64,000 bases of DNA from Manihot esculenta (GCF_001659605.2 NC_035170.2:23738190-23802189), one strand, 5' to 3'; counted from the stretch's first letter, positions 44,873 to 59,035 are shown. The notes: generated by a model from the letters alone, not told the origin. Made by a program: numbers and translations.

Positions 44873-47173
44873 TGTAACGACCCAAAAATCGGACCGCTAC
44901 CAGCGCTAGGATCCAGATCGGCTTAAGACCGCCGGGACCCGTAGCAAGCCTGACATGAAACCTGTAAACCTGTATAATCCCATACATGATCAACAACATG
45001 CATAAAAATTTAAAACTTTTCTTTCCATATACATCAACCAAACTCAACCTGTACATATACATAAACATAACATTGATCCCTCTGTGGGATCTCATCTGTG
45101 CCCCCAGTGGGTGACATAACATATGTTGAGTTGGTTTACATAAACATCATCAAAATCTCTAAGATCATGTATTAAAAGGGATAACAACACTCTATGGTCA
45201 AGCACATCTCTAACATCCATAAACATCATTACATAACTATACTGTACTTTTACATTACATCATACTACGATTTGTCATGTCCACATTCTATCTATTACAC
45301 AACAAACTTTACTCTAACCGACCTCCTCTTCTATCCTGTACCTGCAAGCCTGGGGGTAAAAGGGAGAGGGGTGAGCTAAAAGCCCAGTGAGTAGAACTAT
45401 AAAACATATTAACACTATGCTCTATGAAATGCATCATAACACAGACAATTCACATAAGGGTTGGGTGAACTTGTCACCAATTAGTCCAAGCTAACTCTGT
45501 GCCAGGCCGTAGCATGGGGTCCTGGTCTTCCTGTCATAACATACATTACTTACCATTGCCCCAGGGCCTCCTCTGGGCTCCTGGTCTTCGAGTCCTATAA
45601 CCGTGCCAGGCCGTAGAATGGGGTCCTGGTCTTTCCTTACTCTGTGCCAGGCCGTAGAATGGGGTCCTGGTCTTCCTGTCATGGACTAATTGGGTCATCC
45701 AATATTCACCCACATCAACAACAATCGATGCAATGCGGCATATTCGTGAAAACTAATGCAATCATCCTATTGCATAATCATGATGCATGAAACATGATAA
45801 AACATTTAATTTCTCAATTTAAAAGATTAAGTTTGGTTCCACTCACCTCTGGCTGACTCTGACAATACCGAAGCAGCTAAACTCACTGCTGGGGTCCTCG
45901 GTTCCTCGGGTCCGAACCTACACAGGTGGACTCAAATGAGGGACCAAACACACCTGAACATAACCATAAACTACTCCCCAAAAACCCCCTAAAACATCAT
46001 GAAACAACCATACAAAATCATGCAAAGGAGGCCTGGACATGGCACTTTCAGCGGCAGGTTCGGTGGCCGAAAGTCCCTCCAGAGCCGAAAGTCAGGCAGG
46101 TTCGGCGGCACCTTCGGCGGCCGAAACTCCCAGACAGAGACGAAACTCATGCATGTTCGGCGGCACTTTCGGCGACCGAAACTGCCCGACAGAGACGAAA
46201 GTCTCCTTTCGGGGGCAAGCTTCGGCAGCCGAAAGGCTGCCTCCCCAGCCATGTTCGGCGGCCGAAAGTCCTTCGGCTGCCGAACCTGGTTTCTGCCAAA
46301 GGGCAGAAACTTGGCTCCATTTGCACATTTCGCCTCCAAACCTTCCAAACATGCATCAAACCTATTCTACAACACACAAACACAAGCATACATGTTCCTA
46401 GGGGCCTCACAACAATATAAACCCCATCTACAACACATCAAGCATCCACATTGTTCAAGAACATACATTTATACCCATAAACTCCAAAAACATAACCATA
46501 ACCTAAACATGCATTCTATCCCATAGATCTACTTAAAACTTACTTAAAACATGCAATGAGCTTAAGATCGGCTCTTACCTCTTGAAGATCGAGAGAGAGA
46601 CGGCCTAAACTCGGAGTTGGGAGAGATTGGGTTCTTGAACCTCCAAGCTCCCAAAACTTTGCTCACAAGCTTAAATCTTCAAAACAAAGTTAAAACAAAT
46701 GAAAATCTTGAAAGGTTTAGAGGAAGAACATCAAAAATGGGTGAGGGACGGCGGAGACTCACCTTGGCCGAAAATGGGGAAAAGCTCGCCCGTTTTCGGC
46801 TAAGGGACCCTTTTATAGTGGCTGGCCAGACCACGTTCGGGGGCCGAATGTGCCTCCGCATGCATGCCATGTTCGGCGGCCGAACATGAGGTTCGGCGGC
46901 CGAACCTGGACTTCCCTCACTTATGCTTTCGGGGGCCTAAAGCACACCCGCAACGCATGCATGTTCGGCGGCCGAACTTGAGGTTCGGCGGCCGAACCTG
47001 GGTTTTCCTCCAATGCTATTTTCATGCAAAAACTCATTTTCTTTCTTGCTTAAAACATAAAACACATTAAAACATTTTATAAAAACATTGTTTTACCCTT
47101 CTAGAGGCTTCCGACATCGGAGATTCCACCGGACGGTAGGAATTCCGATACCGAAGTCTAGCCGGGTATTACA
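44873..47173 (-). repeat. 3' LTR of element B
   Basis: Minus-oriented LTR. GTGCCAGGCCGTAG(A/C)ATGGG-type units recur at about 45500-45680. Inverted-repeat arrays lie at about 46045-46290 and 46868-47000. The TATA box region on the minus strand is near 46815. Confidence 0.92.
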
Positions 47174-47185
47174 TTCTCCCCCCTT
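47174..47185 (-). promoter_or_regulatory. Polypurine tract of element B
   Basis: TTCTCCCCCCTT on the plus strand directly follows the 3' LTR, as in element C. Confidence 0.85.
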
Positions 47186-47280
47186 AAGAACATTCGTCCC
47201 CGAATGTTCCTCAACTAGCACATGCAAGGCATACAACATATCATACACATAAAACACATCAAACTCACAAGGAACTAACC

Positions 47281-50200
47281 TTAGAAAAGATAAGGGTACT
47301 GCTGGAGCATGGACTCCCGTGTCTCCCAGGTGCATTCTTCCATATTGTGGTGGTTCCACAGGACTTTCACCATCGGGATTTCCTTGTTTCTCAGCTTCCT
47401 GATTTGAGTGTCCAGAATCCATACCGGCTGCTCAACATAGGTGAGATCCTCTTGGATCTCCACATCAGGCTCACTAAGAACCTTGCCCGGATCTGACACA
47501 AACTTCCTCAACATTGAAACATGGAAAACCGGATGGATTCTTCCCATTGAAGCAGGCAAATCTAGCTTGTACGACACATTTCCAATCTTTTGCAAGACTT
47601 CAAAGGATCCGATGTATCATGGGGCTAGTTTACCTTTCTTCCCAAAGCGAACCACTCCTTTCATTGGAGACACCTTGAGCAATACCAGATCCCCCTCCTG
47701 GAACTCTACTAGTCTTCTGCGGATGTCTGCATAACTCTTCTGTCTGCTTGCAGCTGTCTTGATTCTTTCTCTGATTAAGGGTACTACCCTGCTAGTGATC
47801 TCTACTAACTCAGGCCCTGCCAAGGCCTTTTCTCCAACTTCTTCCCAGCAAACATGACCTGCACTTCCTTCCATATAAAGCTTCATATGGAGCCATCCCG
47901 ATGCTAGCATGATGGCTATTATTGTAGGCAAACTCCACCAAAGGTAGATGCTGCCTCCAAGAACCGCCAAAGTCCAGCATACACATTCTTAGCATATCTT
48001 CTATGGTCTGGATGGTCCTCTCTGACTGTCCGTCTGTCTGTGGATGGAAGGCAGTACTGAAATCCAACCTGGTACCCATGGCATCCTGCAGACTCCGCCA
48101 AAACCTGGAGGTGAACTGGGGCCCTCTATCTGACACTATAGAAACAGGAACCCCATGCAGTCTGACTATCTCATCAACATACACCTGCGCCAACTTGTCC
48201 ACAGAATAGCCACTCCTGACAGGGATGAAGTGAGCAGATTTGGTGAGTCTGTCCACAATCACCCATATGGAGTCCAATCTGTTGGACGTCGCCGGTAACC
48301 CCACTACGAAGTCCATAGCTATATTCTCCCATTTCCACTCTGGAATAGGTAGTGGGTTAAGCATTCCAGCCAGCTTCTGATGTTCCAGCTTCACCCTCTG
48401 ACATACTTCGCAGGCTGACACAAACTGTGCCACTTCTCTCTTCATAGCTGGCCACCAATAAACTTTCTTCAGATCCTGATACATCTTGGTGGCCCCGGGG
48501 TGAATGCTGTATCTTGCATTATGAGCCTCTCTCATAATGTCTCCTTTTAGCCCTATGTCATCTGGTACACACAATCGACTCCCATAGCGGAGGATCCCCT
48601 TATTGTCGAATCTGAACTCACTGTCCTTGCCTGACTGAATAGTCCTGGCAATCTTCACTAACTCTGGGTCCTCATGCTGTTTCTGAGCCACCTACTCCAG
48701 AAACACGGGTGTCACTTTCATCTGAGCAACCAAGGCACCTGTACCAGACAACTCCAACTGTAGACCTTCATCAATGAGCTTGTAAAACTCCTTCACCACT
48801 GGTCTCCTCTCTGCCGTGATGTGGGATAGACTGCCTAGTGACTTCCGGCTTAGAGCGTCTGCCACGACATTCGCCTTACCCAGATGATACTGAATCTTAC
48901 AATCATAGTCACTCAGCAACTCCACCCATCTCCTCTGCCTCAAGTTCAAATCCCTCTGACTCAAGATGTACTGCAGGCTCTTATGATCTGTGAAGATCTC
49001 ACATTTTACCCCATAGAGGTAGTGCCTCCACATCTTGAGTGCAAAGATTACTGCTGCCATCTCAAGGTCATGTGTGGGGTAATTCAACTCATGCTTCTTT
49101 AGCTGTCTAGAAGCATAAGCAATCACCCTCTCATTCTGCATCAGCACACAACCCAGTCCCACTCGGGATGCATCACAGAAAACCGTGAAGTCCTCATCAC
49201 TAGATGGCAGAGCTAACACTGGTGCCGATGTCAACCTCTTCTTAAGCTCTTCAAAACTCTCTTCGCACTGGTCAATCCACAAAAACTTCTGATTCTTCCT
49301 GGTCAACCTGGTTAGAGGAGCTGCAATTTTTGAGTAGTCCTGAACGAACCTCCTGTAGTAACCTGCTAAACCCAAGAAACTTCTAATCTCTGTCACTAAA
49401 GTGGGTCTAGGCCAGTTAGCCACAGCTTCTACCTTCTTGGGGTCTACCTCTATACCATTTTCTGACACCACATGCCCCAAGAATGAAATGCTCCTCAGCC
49501 AGAACTCACACTTGGAGAACTTGGCATACAAGCCATGCTCCCTCAAGGTCTGTAGAACCATCCTCAGATGATGGGCATGCTCCTCTGCATTCCTGGAATA
49601 CACTAAGATATCATCTATGAAGACAATAACAAAGTGATCCAGGTATTGACTAAACACTCTATTCATGAGATCCATGAATGCTGCAGGGGCGTTGGTTAAC
49701 CCGAACGGCATCACAAGAAACTCAAAATGCCCATATCTAGTCCTGAAAGCTGTCTTTGGCACGTCCTCTTCCCTGATCCTCAACTGATGATACCCGGACC
49801 TCAGATCTATTTTGGAGAAACAACCCGCTCCTGCTAGCTGGTCGAATAGATTGTCGATCCTTGGCAATGGGTACTTGTTCTTGGTAGTGACTTTGTTCAA
49901 CTGCCTGTAGTCGATACAAAGTCTAAGGGATCCATCCTTCTTTCTCACAAACAAAACTGGAGCACCCCAGGGTGAGGTACTCGGTCGGATGAAGCCCTTG
50001 TCTACCAGCTCTTGCAACTGCTCCTTCAACTCTTTCAATTCTGCTGGCGCCATCCTGTAGGGAGGGATAGAGATCGGTCGGGTTCCAGGCATCAGTTCTA
50101 TCTCAAACTCTATCTCCCTAGCAGGTGGTAAACCTGGCAGCTCGTCTGGGAACACATCTAAGAACTCTCTAACCACTGGCACCGAGGCGGGCTCTCTAAC

Positions 50201-52243
50201 CTGACTGCTAAGCTCTCTCACATGAGCCAAATACCCCTGACATCCCCTCCTAAGCAACCTACGAGCCTGAAGAGCTGATATCAGACCTCTAGGTGTACCC
50301 CTCCTGTCTCCTCTAAAGACAACCTCAGACCCATCCTGACCTCTGAACCTGACTACCTTGTCCCTGCAGTCCAAGGTAGCACCATGGGTAGATAACCAGT
50401 CCATCCCTAGAATGACGTCAAAATCTGTCAAATCTAGAACCACTAGGTCGGCGGACAAGCATCTTCCCTCAACAAACATAGGACTACACTGGCAGACTAA
50501 CTCTGCCACAGATGGATCGCACTTGGGTCCACTGACCAAGAGAGGACACTCTAACCCAGAAGTCATCAGACCTAACCCCCCCACGGCTCTCGGAGCAATA
50601 AAAGAATGAGATGCACCAGGGTCCATCAAGGCATAAACATCTGAACAACCAATGATTAAGTTACCTGCCACCACGGTGTTAGATGCATCTGCCTCCTGCT
50701 GTGTCATTGTGAAGATCCGTGCTGGAGCTGATGGACCTTCACCTCTGAAACCCGCTGAAGAAGAGGCTGCCCCTCTCCCTCTGCCTCTGCCACTGGCCTG
50801 AGTCATGGCTGGAGCTTCTGGCTGCGCTACACTGCCTGAAGCTGTTTGCTGGGACTGAGCCATCGGGACTGCTCTTGGACAATCTCGAGCCATATGCCCC
50901 TCCTGACCACATCTGAAACAGGCGTTCGTCCCAAACCGACATACTCCTTTGTGTGGCCTACCACACCTCGCACAAACTGCATTATCCGCACCAGCGCTTG
51001 AGCCACTTCCAAATCCCAGACTGGACTTGACTTTACTCCAGAACTTATTCTTCTTACCCTTGGGCTTACCCCATCTCTTACTGCCTGAAGCTGCTGCACT
51101 CATGGTAGAGGGATCTAACCTTCCCCCACCCGGAGTTTTAGAACCAGAAGGCTGTGCCACTGTCTGCTTAACTATCCCCTGAACGATGGCACTGGCCTCC
51201 ATTTTCCTGGCCATATCTACTATGGCATGGAAGCTCTCCCTGTCCACTGACTGAATCAAGGAGGAATACCTGGAATGGAGTTTCATGACATACCTCCTTG
51301 ACTTCTTCGAATCTGTATCCAGACTCTGTCCAGCAAAAGGCAACAGCTCCAAGAATCTGTCGGTGTACTCCTCTACACTCATTTCATCTGACTGCCTCAA
51401 CTGTTCAAACTCTATCATCTTTAGCTCCCTTGAGCTATCGGGAAAAACCCATCCTGCAAACTCGTTCGCGAACTCTTCCCAAGACATGCTGTCCACTCTC
51501 GGGTTCACATAATTCTTGAACCACTCTCGTGCCTTCTTGCACTTAAGCGTGAACTCGGCCATCTGAATGGCTCTACTATCATCAGCCCCAATCTCCTCTG
51601 TGATCACTTTAACCCTTTCAAGATACACAAATGGGTCATCCCCTTTTTCATACTGAGGAGCACCCAACTTCATGTAGTCAGTCATCTTAACCTTGCTCCC
51701 ACTGGCTGAGCTAGGTCTAGATGGCTGAGCAACTAGGGCTGCTGGTTCTGCTGGTGGTGGAGATGGTGCAACATTTTCTGAGGTAGGGTTTGCTGGATTT
51801 GGATAGTATGGTGGAGGTGGATACATTGGGTATGGCATCTGTGTGGGATAAGGGGTGAAGCTAGGGTAATCCGATGTGCCTCCCATCGAATATCCAGGGT
51901 TTTGTGAGAAGGGTGGGTAGTATGGTGGCTGAACAAATCCCGAGGCCTGAGTGCCTCTTTGGGACTCTCCCATACCTTCCTCTGACATGCTAACTCCCAG
52001 ACTGCCATCCCTCCTCTGCTCTACATCCATATCATCCCCCATGTCCTCTGACCCTCCTCCCTGAACTGTTCCTCTAACTGATCTGCTCCTACCCAGATCC
52101 AAAGACCTTCTAGGGTCTCTTACTGCTCTGTCTCTGCTAGACCTACTAGACATTGCCGTAGGCAATGCTGGAGGACGGGCGCTCGTGCCCTCATCCTTAG
52201 GTGGCACTCCAGTCAATCTTGCTGATCGACGAGTTCCTCTCAT
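47281..52243 (-). pseudogene. Gag-Pol of chromovirus B, three lesions
   Basis: The frame starts [10 protein letters not shown] at 52243 and shows the same domain order as element A: capsid region ([16 protein letters not shown]), CCHC knuckle ([14 protein letters not shown]), protease [17 protein letters not shown], RNase H, integrase VSDRGPQF and chromodomain-like end. Three lesions break it: a TAG at 48692-48694 (CAG in element A), a deletion of about four bases near 47855 (RKCRS shifts), and a TGA at 47614-47616 (CG(A/G) in relatives). The first covers everything downstream of RNase H, so integrase cannot be made from this copy without readthrough. Confidence 0.93.
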
Positions 52244-52500
52244 CCTGTTTTCTGAAAAACAGTGCACATTACATAAACATTAGCATTATATGGTTCATGT
52301 GGGCACACATGAACCCGCATCACATACATCACATATCATAGCATATCATTAATGCACATGCATATTATCATGGCATTTCACATCATCATGCAAGACAGGA
52401 CTCCACATCCTATCCTAGTGGACATGATCTTTCCTATTGTGCTTGACCTTCTATGACATCTATGAGCCCGACACTCTAGGTCCGACCATATGAACCTAGG

Positions 52501-52512
52501 GCTCTGATACCA
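52501..52512 (-). promoter_or_regulatory. Primer binding site of element B
   Basis: GCTCTGATACCA is the reverse complement of TGGTATCAGAGC, three bases inside the 5' LTR edge. Confidence 0.9.
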
Positions 52513-52515
52513 TTC

Positions 52516-54796
52516 TGTAACGATCCGAAAATCGGACCGCTACCGGTGCTAGGATCCAGATCGGCTTAAGGCCGCCGGGACCCGTAGCAAGCCTGACATG
52601 AAACCTGTAAACCTGTATAATCCCATACATGATCAACAACATGCATAAAAATTTAAAACTTTTCTTTCCATATACATCAACCAAACTCAACCTGTACATA
52701 TACATAAACATAACATTGATCCCTCTGTGGGATCTCATCTGTGCCCCCAATGGGTGACATAACATATGTTGAGTTGGTTTACATAAACATCATCAAAATC
52801 TCTAAGATCATGTATTAAAAGGGATAACAACACTCTATGGTCAAGCACATCTCTAACATCCATAAACATCATTACATAACTATACTGTACTTTTACATTA
52901 CATCATACTACGATTTGTTATGTCCACATTCTATCTATTACACAACAAACTTTACTCTAACCGACCTCCTCTTCTATCCTGTACCTGTAAGCCTGGGGGT
53001 AAAAGGGAGAGGGGTGAGCTAAAAGCCCAGTGAGTAGAACTATAAAACATATTAACACTATGCTCTATGAAATGCATCATAACACAGACAATTCACATAA
53101 GGGTTGGGTGAACTTGTCACCAATTAGTCCAAGCTAACTCTGTGCCAGGCCGTAGCATGGGGTCCTGGTCTTCCTGTCATAACATACATTACTTACCATT
53201 GCCCCAGGGCCTCCTCTGGGCTCCTGGTCTTCGAGTCCTATAACAGTGCCAGGCCGTAGAATGGGGTCCTGGTCTTTCCTTACTCTGTGCCAGGCCGTAG
53301 AATGGGGTCCTGGTCTTCCTGTCATGGACTAATTGAGTCATCCAATATTCACCCACATCAACAACAATCGATGCAATGCGGCATATTCGTGAAAACTAAT
53401 GCAATCATCCTATTGCATAATCATGATGCATGAAACATGATAAAACATTTAATTTCTCAATTTAAAAGATTAAGTTTGGTTCCACTCACCTCTGGCTGAC
53501 TCTGACAATACCGAAGCAGCTAAACTCACTGCTGGGGTCCTCGGTTCCTCGGGTCCGAACCTACACAGGTGGACTCAAATGAGGGACCAAACACACCTGA
53601 ACATAACCATAAACTACTCCCCAAAAACCCCCTAAAACATCATGAAACAACCATACAAAATCATGCAAAGGAGGCCTGGACAGGGCACTTTCAGCGGCAG
53701 GTTCGGCGGCCGAAAGTCCCTCCAGAGCCGAAAGTCAGGCAGGTTCGGCGGCACCTTCGGCGGCCGAAACTCCCAGACAGAGACGAAACTCATGCATGTT
53801 CGGCGGCACTTTCGGCGGCCGAAACTGCCCGACAGAGACGAAAGTCTCCTTTTGGGGGCAAGCTTCGGCAGCCGAAAGGCTGCCTCCCCAGCCATGTTCG
53901 GCGGCCGAAAGTCCTTTGGCTGCTGAACCTGGTTTCTGCCAAAGGGCAGAAACTTGGCTCCATTTGCACATTTCGCCTCCAAACCTTCCAAACATGCATC
54001 AAACCTATTCTACAACACACAAACACAAGCATACATGTTCCTAGGGGCCTCACAACAACATAAACCCCATCTACAACACATCAAGCATCCACATTGTTCA
54101 AGAACATACATTTATACCCATAAACTCCAAAAACATAACCATAACCTAAACATGCATTCTATCCTATAGATCTACTTAAAACTTACTTAAAACATGCAAT
54201 GAGCTTAAGATCGGCTCTTACCTCTTGAAGATCGAGAGAGAGACGGCCTAAACTCGGAGTTGGGAGAGATTGGGTTCTTGAACCTCCAAGCTCCCAAAAC
54301 TTTGCTCACAAGCTTAAATCTTCAAAACAAAGTTAAAACAAATGAAAATCTTGAAAGGTTTAGAGGAAGAACATCAAAAATGGGTGAGGGACGGCGGAGA
54401 CTCACCTTGGCCGAAAATGGGGAAAAGCTCGCCCGTTTTCGGCTAAGGGACCCTTTTATAGTGGCTGGCCAGACCACGTTCGGGGGCCGAATGTGCCTCC
54501 GCATGCATGCCATGTTCGGCGGCTGAACCTGGACTTCCCTCACTTATGCTTTCGGGGGCCTAAAGCACACCCGCAACGCATGCATGTTCGGCGGCCGAAC
54601 TTGAGGTTCGGCGGCCGAACCTGGGTTTTCCTCCAATGCTATTTTCATGCAAAAACTCATTTTATTTCATGCTTAAAACATAAAACACATTAAAACATTT
54701 TATAAAAACATTGTTTTACCCTTCTAGAGGCTTCCGACATCCGAGATTCCACCGGACGGTAGGAATTCCGATACCGGAGTCTAGCCGGGTATTACA
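52516..54796 (-). repeat. 5' LTR of element B
   Basis: This 2281-base LTR is nearly identical to 44873-47173. The minus-strand sequence keeps GAG|GTAAGAG at about 54222 and GAG|GTGAGTGG at about 53490. Confidence 0.93.
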
Positions 54797-54801
54797 ACTG
54801 G

Positions 54802-56474
54802 TGCTGACGTTAACCTCTCCTTTAACTCTTCGAAAATCTCTTCACACTGGTCAGTCCACATAAACTTCTGATTCTTCCTGGTCAGTCTGGTCATAGGAGC
54901 GGCAATTTTTGAGAAGTCCTGAACGAACCTCCTGTAGTAACCTGCCAAACCCCGAAAACTTTTAACCTTTGTCACTGTTGTGGGTCTAGGCTGGTTAGCT
55001 ACAGCTTTTACCTTCTTGGGGTTCACTTCCAATACAAAGCTTTTTCTGACACAACCTGCCCCAAGAATGATATGCTCCTGAACCAGAACTTACACTTGGA
55101 GAACTTGGCATACAAGCCATGTTCCCTCAAGGTCTACAAAACTGTCCTCAGATAATGGGCACGCTCCTCTGCATTTCTAGAACTCACCAAGGTATCTTCA
55201 GTGAAGACAATAACGAATTGATCCAGAATCTAATTAAAAACTCTACTTATGAGATCCACGATTGCTGTAGGGGCATCTACTAGCCCGAACGACATTACTA
55301 GGACTCATAGTGCCCATATCTGGTCCTGTACGCAGTCTTCGGCACATCTTCCACTCTCATCCTTAACTGATAGTACCTGGATTTCAGATCTACCTTGGAA
55401 AGACAACCGGCTCCTACTAGCTGGTCTAAAATAGATCGTCGATCCAAGGTAATAGATACTTGCTCTTGGTAGTGACTTTGTTCAACTGCCTGTAGTCGAT
55501 ACAAAGTCTTAGGGATACATCCTTCATTCTTATAAGCAACTCTAGAGCACTCCCAGGTGCAATACTCGGTCGGATGAAACCCTCATCTACCAACTCTTGC
55601 AATTTGTTCTTCCTACTTCTTAACTCTGCAGGTGTCATCCTGTAGGGAGTGATAAAGACGGGTCTAGTCCTCATCATTACTTTAATCTCAAACTCTATCT
55701 CCCTATCAGATGGTAAACCTGGCAGCTTGTCTGGGAAGACATCTAAAAACTCTCTGACTACTGGCACTGAGGTAGGCTCTCTGACATGACTATCCAGCTC
55801 TCTCACATGAGCTAAGAAACCCTGACAACCCCTCCGGAGCAACCTACGAGCCTGTAGGGCCGATATCAGACCTCTAGGCGTACCCCTCCTGTCTCCCCTG
55901 AAGACAACCTCTGACCCATCCTGACCTCTGAACTTGACTACCTTGTCTCTGCAATCCAAGGTAGCACCATGGGTAGATAACCAGTCCATCCCTAGAATGA
56001 AGTCAAAATCTGTCAACTCTAGAACCACAAGGTCGGCTGGAAGGCATCTGTCTTCTATAAACGTTGGACTATACCGGTAGACTGACTCTGCCACTGACGG
56101 GTCACACTTGGGTCCACTGACCCAGAGGGGACACTCTAACTCAGAGACCATCAAACCCAACCTCTCAACGGCTCTCGGAGCAATTAAAGAAAAAACAAAC
56201 ACCAGGGTACACATCAGAACATTCAGAGTGAGCGTACCTGACAACACCGTGTTCGATGTGTTTGCCTCCTGCTGAGCCAAGGTGAAGATCCGAGCTGGAG
56301 CTGATGGACCTTCTCCACGGAAACCTGAGGAATGAGAGGCTATCCCTCTCCCTCTGCCTCGACCGCTGACCTGCAACGTGGCTGGAGCTACTGGCTGAGC
56401 CGCTCTACCTAAAGTCGTCCGCTGGGACTGTGCTGTCCAGGGTGCAGTAGGACACTCACGTGCTATATGCCCCT
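54802..56474 (-). pseudogene. Element C pol/gag: RT, protease, knuckle side
   Basis: From the RT end ([19 protein letters not shown] at about 54900-54960) the sequence runs through a broken RT ([16 protein letters not shown] near 55480) to protease and capsid linker ([18 protein letters not shown] near 55960). It has several stops and frameshifts, and the protease active-site segment is damaged ([14 protein letters not shown]). It ends in the zinc knuckle, which the solo LTR at 56480 splits. Confidence 0.85.
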
Positions 56475-58222
56475 CTTGCTGACAGTGCGGTTGTCGAAGC
56501 CGGTCAAAAATAACCTTCTTGGTTACCTACAATTTACAACTGCAGATAGTGGTGAAGGATCGAATCCACAGAGAATTGATTACCTATTTATTTTTCTCAA
56601 TCAAGACCAAGGAAACTAATTGAAAACACAATTGAAAGCAAGTAATTGAAAGCTCAATGAAAGTAAAGTGCAAGGAAAGTAAAAAAGGGGGGTTTTGAGA
56701 TTGACTTATCTAACAACTATTGAAAGCAATTAAAACAGCAAGCAATTAAAACAGCAAGTAATTAAAATAAAAGAGGAAATCAATATGAGAAAAGTCTAGT
56801 TGAAGATATGGATCCACTTTGGTTGTTTGGGTTGATCATTGAAACATGGTTATCTTGATTGAATCAATAGGTTGGTTATGGGGGTGGAAGACACTTCTCA
56901 CCACCATGTCTTTCCTTATGAAAAAACTGATTAGGGAATGTCCTCTAACCAATTACTAATCAGCAAATTGCCAAGGAACTTCCTTGGGCCAAAGGCATCA
57001 AAACAATTGCCAATTGCATGAAGAACAAGAAAGATCCAAACCCTAGCTACTCAAACGCATGAGATGTTGCTAGATCATGCAATTCCTCGGATTTTTACAC
57101 CAAGTGTTCTATGGACAGAATATTTCCAGCAATCACGGACTAACAAATATCCTAATCCAACAATCAATTAACTTTGCAATCAAGAATCAAGTGGCCAATT
57201 TGATCAAAACAACAAAGCAATCTTAGAATTAAGCATCAATTGCATGAATATTGAATAAATCAAAAGCAAACACTTTATGTTCAGATCTCACAACCTTTTA
57301 AACAACCTTAGTTTCAACCAAACTTCAACTAAAAAGAAGGTTTCAGCCACTCATGGCTGAACCAAAACAGAAAATAAAAGAAAAGAAGAAGATGGAAGAA
57401 CCGGCGGTGGCACAAGGTGGAGGAGTGGCGGCCGAACCTTGGAGAGGTTGGGAGATTCAAAATCTACCTCTTCTAGGCTTCTTGAAGGCTTTAAATATGT
57501 CTTGGGAGGCTGCCTAGGGTTTCATGGCAGTCCATGAGTCTTTTAGAGGCTGCCCAAAGTGCCCTTGGTCCCATATGTGCCTTCTTTGTGCATGGATTAA
57601 GGCAAAAATGTGGAGCATGTTTTGAATTGCAAGTGGGGGCTCTTTGGTCTTTTAATTACTGCCCAAGATCTTCAAGATGTTGCCTAAAGAGTTAAGAGGC
57701 TGCCCATGCATTAATAAGGAAGGTGGAGCCTTCTTTTGAATTTTGAATTTTGAATGTGCATGGCATGAAATGGGAAACATGTGATCTTCAAGATTTGGCT
57801 TCTTGAATGAGCTGGATCTTGAAATCCAATATCTGAATATGAATCTTGGAGATTTGAATTTCAAAATACTTTCCTTCTTTGGCTCTTCAATTATGGCAAC
57901 TTGAGATATGGCTTCTTGAATAAGGAAAAGGCAACTTGCTGATTTGAAATTCGAATTTCAAATGGCTTTGGCTGAATGTTCTTTCCTTCTTTGCCACTTT
58001 CCTTATTTAGAACTTTCCATATTTAGCTTGACTTGATTTCAACTTGGCAGGCTTGCTCTCTTTTGCTCCAAATAAGACAGTTTTAGGGGTATTTTCTCCA
58101 GAATGTCCTTTTACACCATTTTCTGCAAAATAATATTAAAAGCACTAAATTAAGCAAAAATCATGTAAATATTCATCAATAATATTAATATAAAATGGAC
58201 TAAATTATGCTCTATCACCTGC
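56475..58222. mobile_element. Solo LTR of a different retrotransposon family
   Basis: The 1738-base segment 56480-58217 begins TGACAG and ends CTATCA (near-perfect inverted termini). It is flanked by CTTGC (56475-56479) and CCTGC (58218-58222). The sites before and after join to restore the gag knuckle region. The interior has no ORF of interest and is unrelated to the chromovirus LTRs. The text GACCGGCTTCGACAACCGCA at the left end, read on the minus strand, resembles ends seen in plant LTR families, so it is probably minus-oriented. Confidence 0.8.
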
Positions 58223-58778
58223 CCACACCTGAAATATGCTGTTGTCCCCACCCGACAGACTCCCTTGTGCGGCCTTCCACACCTCATGCATCTTGAACTG
58301 TCTGAGCCAGAGCTTGAGCCACCACCAAAACCCAGACTAGCCTTCAACCTCTTCCAAAACTTGTTCTTCTTTGACCTCCTGAGGCCTCTGTTCCCCTTCC
58401 TAGTGGTGTTCCCCCACTTTACACCTCTCGAGGTGGCTGTACTCAAAGTGGAGGGGTCAATTCCTCCCGAACCTGAGATCTTAGAATCCTGAGTCTAAGC
58501 GTCTTCTTGAGACTCTCCCATGCCTTCTTCAAACATGCTCATATCCAGACCTCCATCTCTTCTCTACATATCCATCTCTACTTCTCTTGTATCGGCAGAC
58601 ATTCTCCTTAGATCCATTCTTCTCTGCTTACATCAGAAGACCTTCCAGGGTCCCTTGATGTTCTCCATCTGCCAACTCCTCATGACTGCGCTCTTGGCAG
58701 AGCAGGGGGAAAGGTATCCATACCTTCCCTCTCAAGCGAAACTCCAGTCGATTCCACAGATCGACGAGCACCTCGCAT
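58223..58778 (-). pseudogene. Element C gag N-terminal region, internally deleted
   Basis: Read from 58778 the start MRGARRSVESTGVS is followed by degraded text. Near 58495 it jumps to the basic region before the zinc knuckle ([30 protein letters not shown]), so roughly 1 kb with the Pro/Tyr region and capsid domain is missing. Confidence 0.82.
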
Positions 58779-59035
58779 CCTATCTTCTGAAAAACAGCAC
58801 ACAACACACAAACATCAGCATCATATGGTTCATGTGGAAACACATGAACCCGCATTACATACATCACATACATAACATTTCATTAATGCACATGCATATT
58901 ATCATGGCATTTCACAACATCATACAAGACCAGACTCCATATTCTATCCTAGTGGACATGATCTTCCTATTGTGCTTGACCTTCTATAACATCTATGAGC
59001 CCGACACACTATAGGTCCTACCATGTGAACCTAGG
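58779..59035 (-). other. Element C leader between primer site and gag
   Basis: Non-coding leader. TGCTGTTTTTCAG lies just upstream of the gag ATG (minus strand), the same acceptor-like sequence as in A and B. Confidence 0.7.

Larger units (their letters stand above)
44873..54796 (-). mobile_element. Chromovirus B (Tekay-like), complete, nested in C
   Basis: This 9924-base element has LTRs of 2301 and 2281 bases, PBS, gag-pol and PPT, with perfect ACTGG duplications inside the RT-RNase H region of element C. The LTRs look almost identical apart from one missing 20-base inverted-repeat unit near 54515, so it is recent. Two nonsense changes and a small deletion inactivate its pol. Confidence 0.95.

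Noticed and set aside
45491..45682. Evenly spaced repeats that could suggest a CRISPR-like array
   Set aside because: The repeats are few, diverged and inside a retrotransposon LTR of a plant genome. The spacers are part of the same LTR sequence in every copy.
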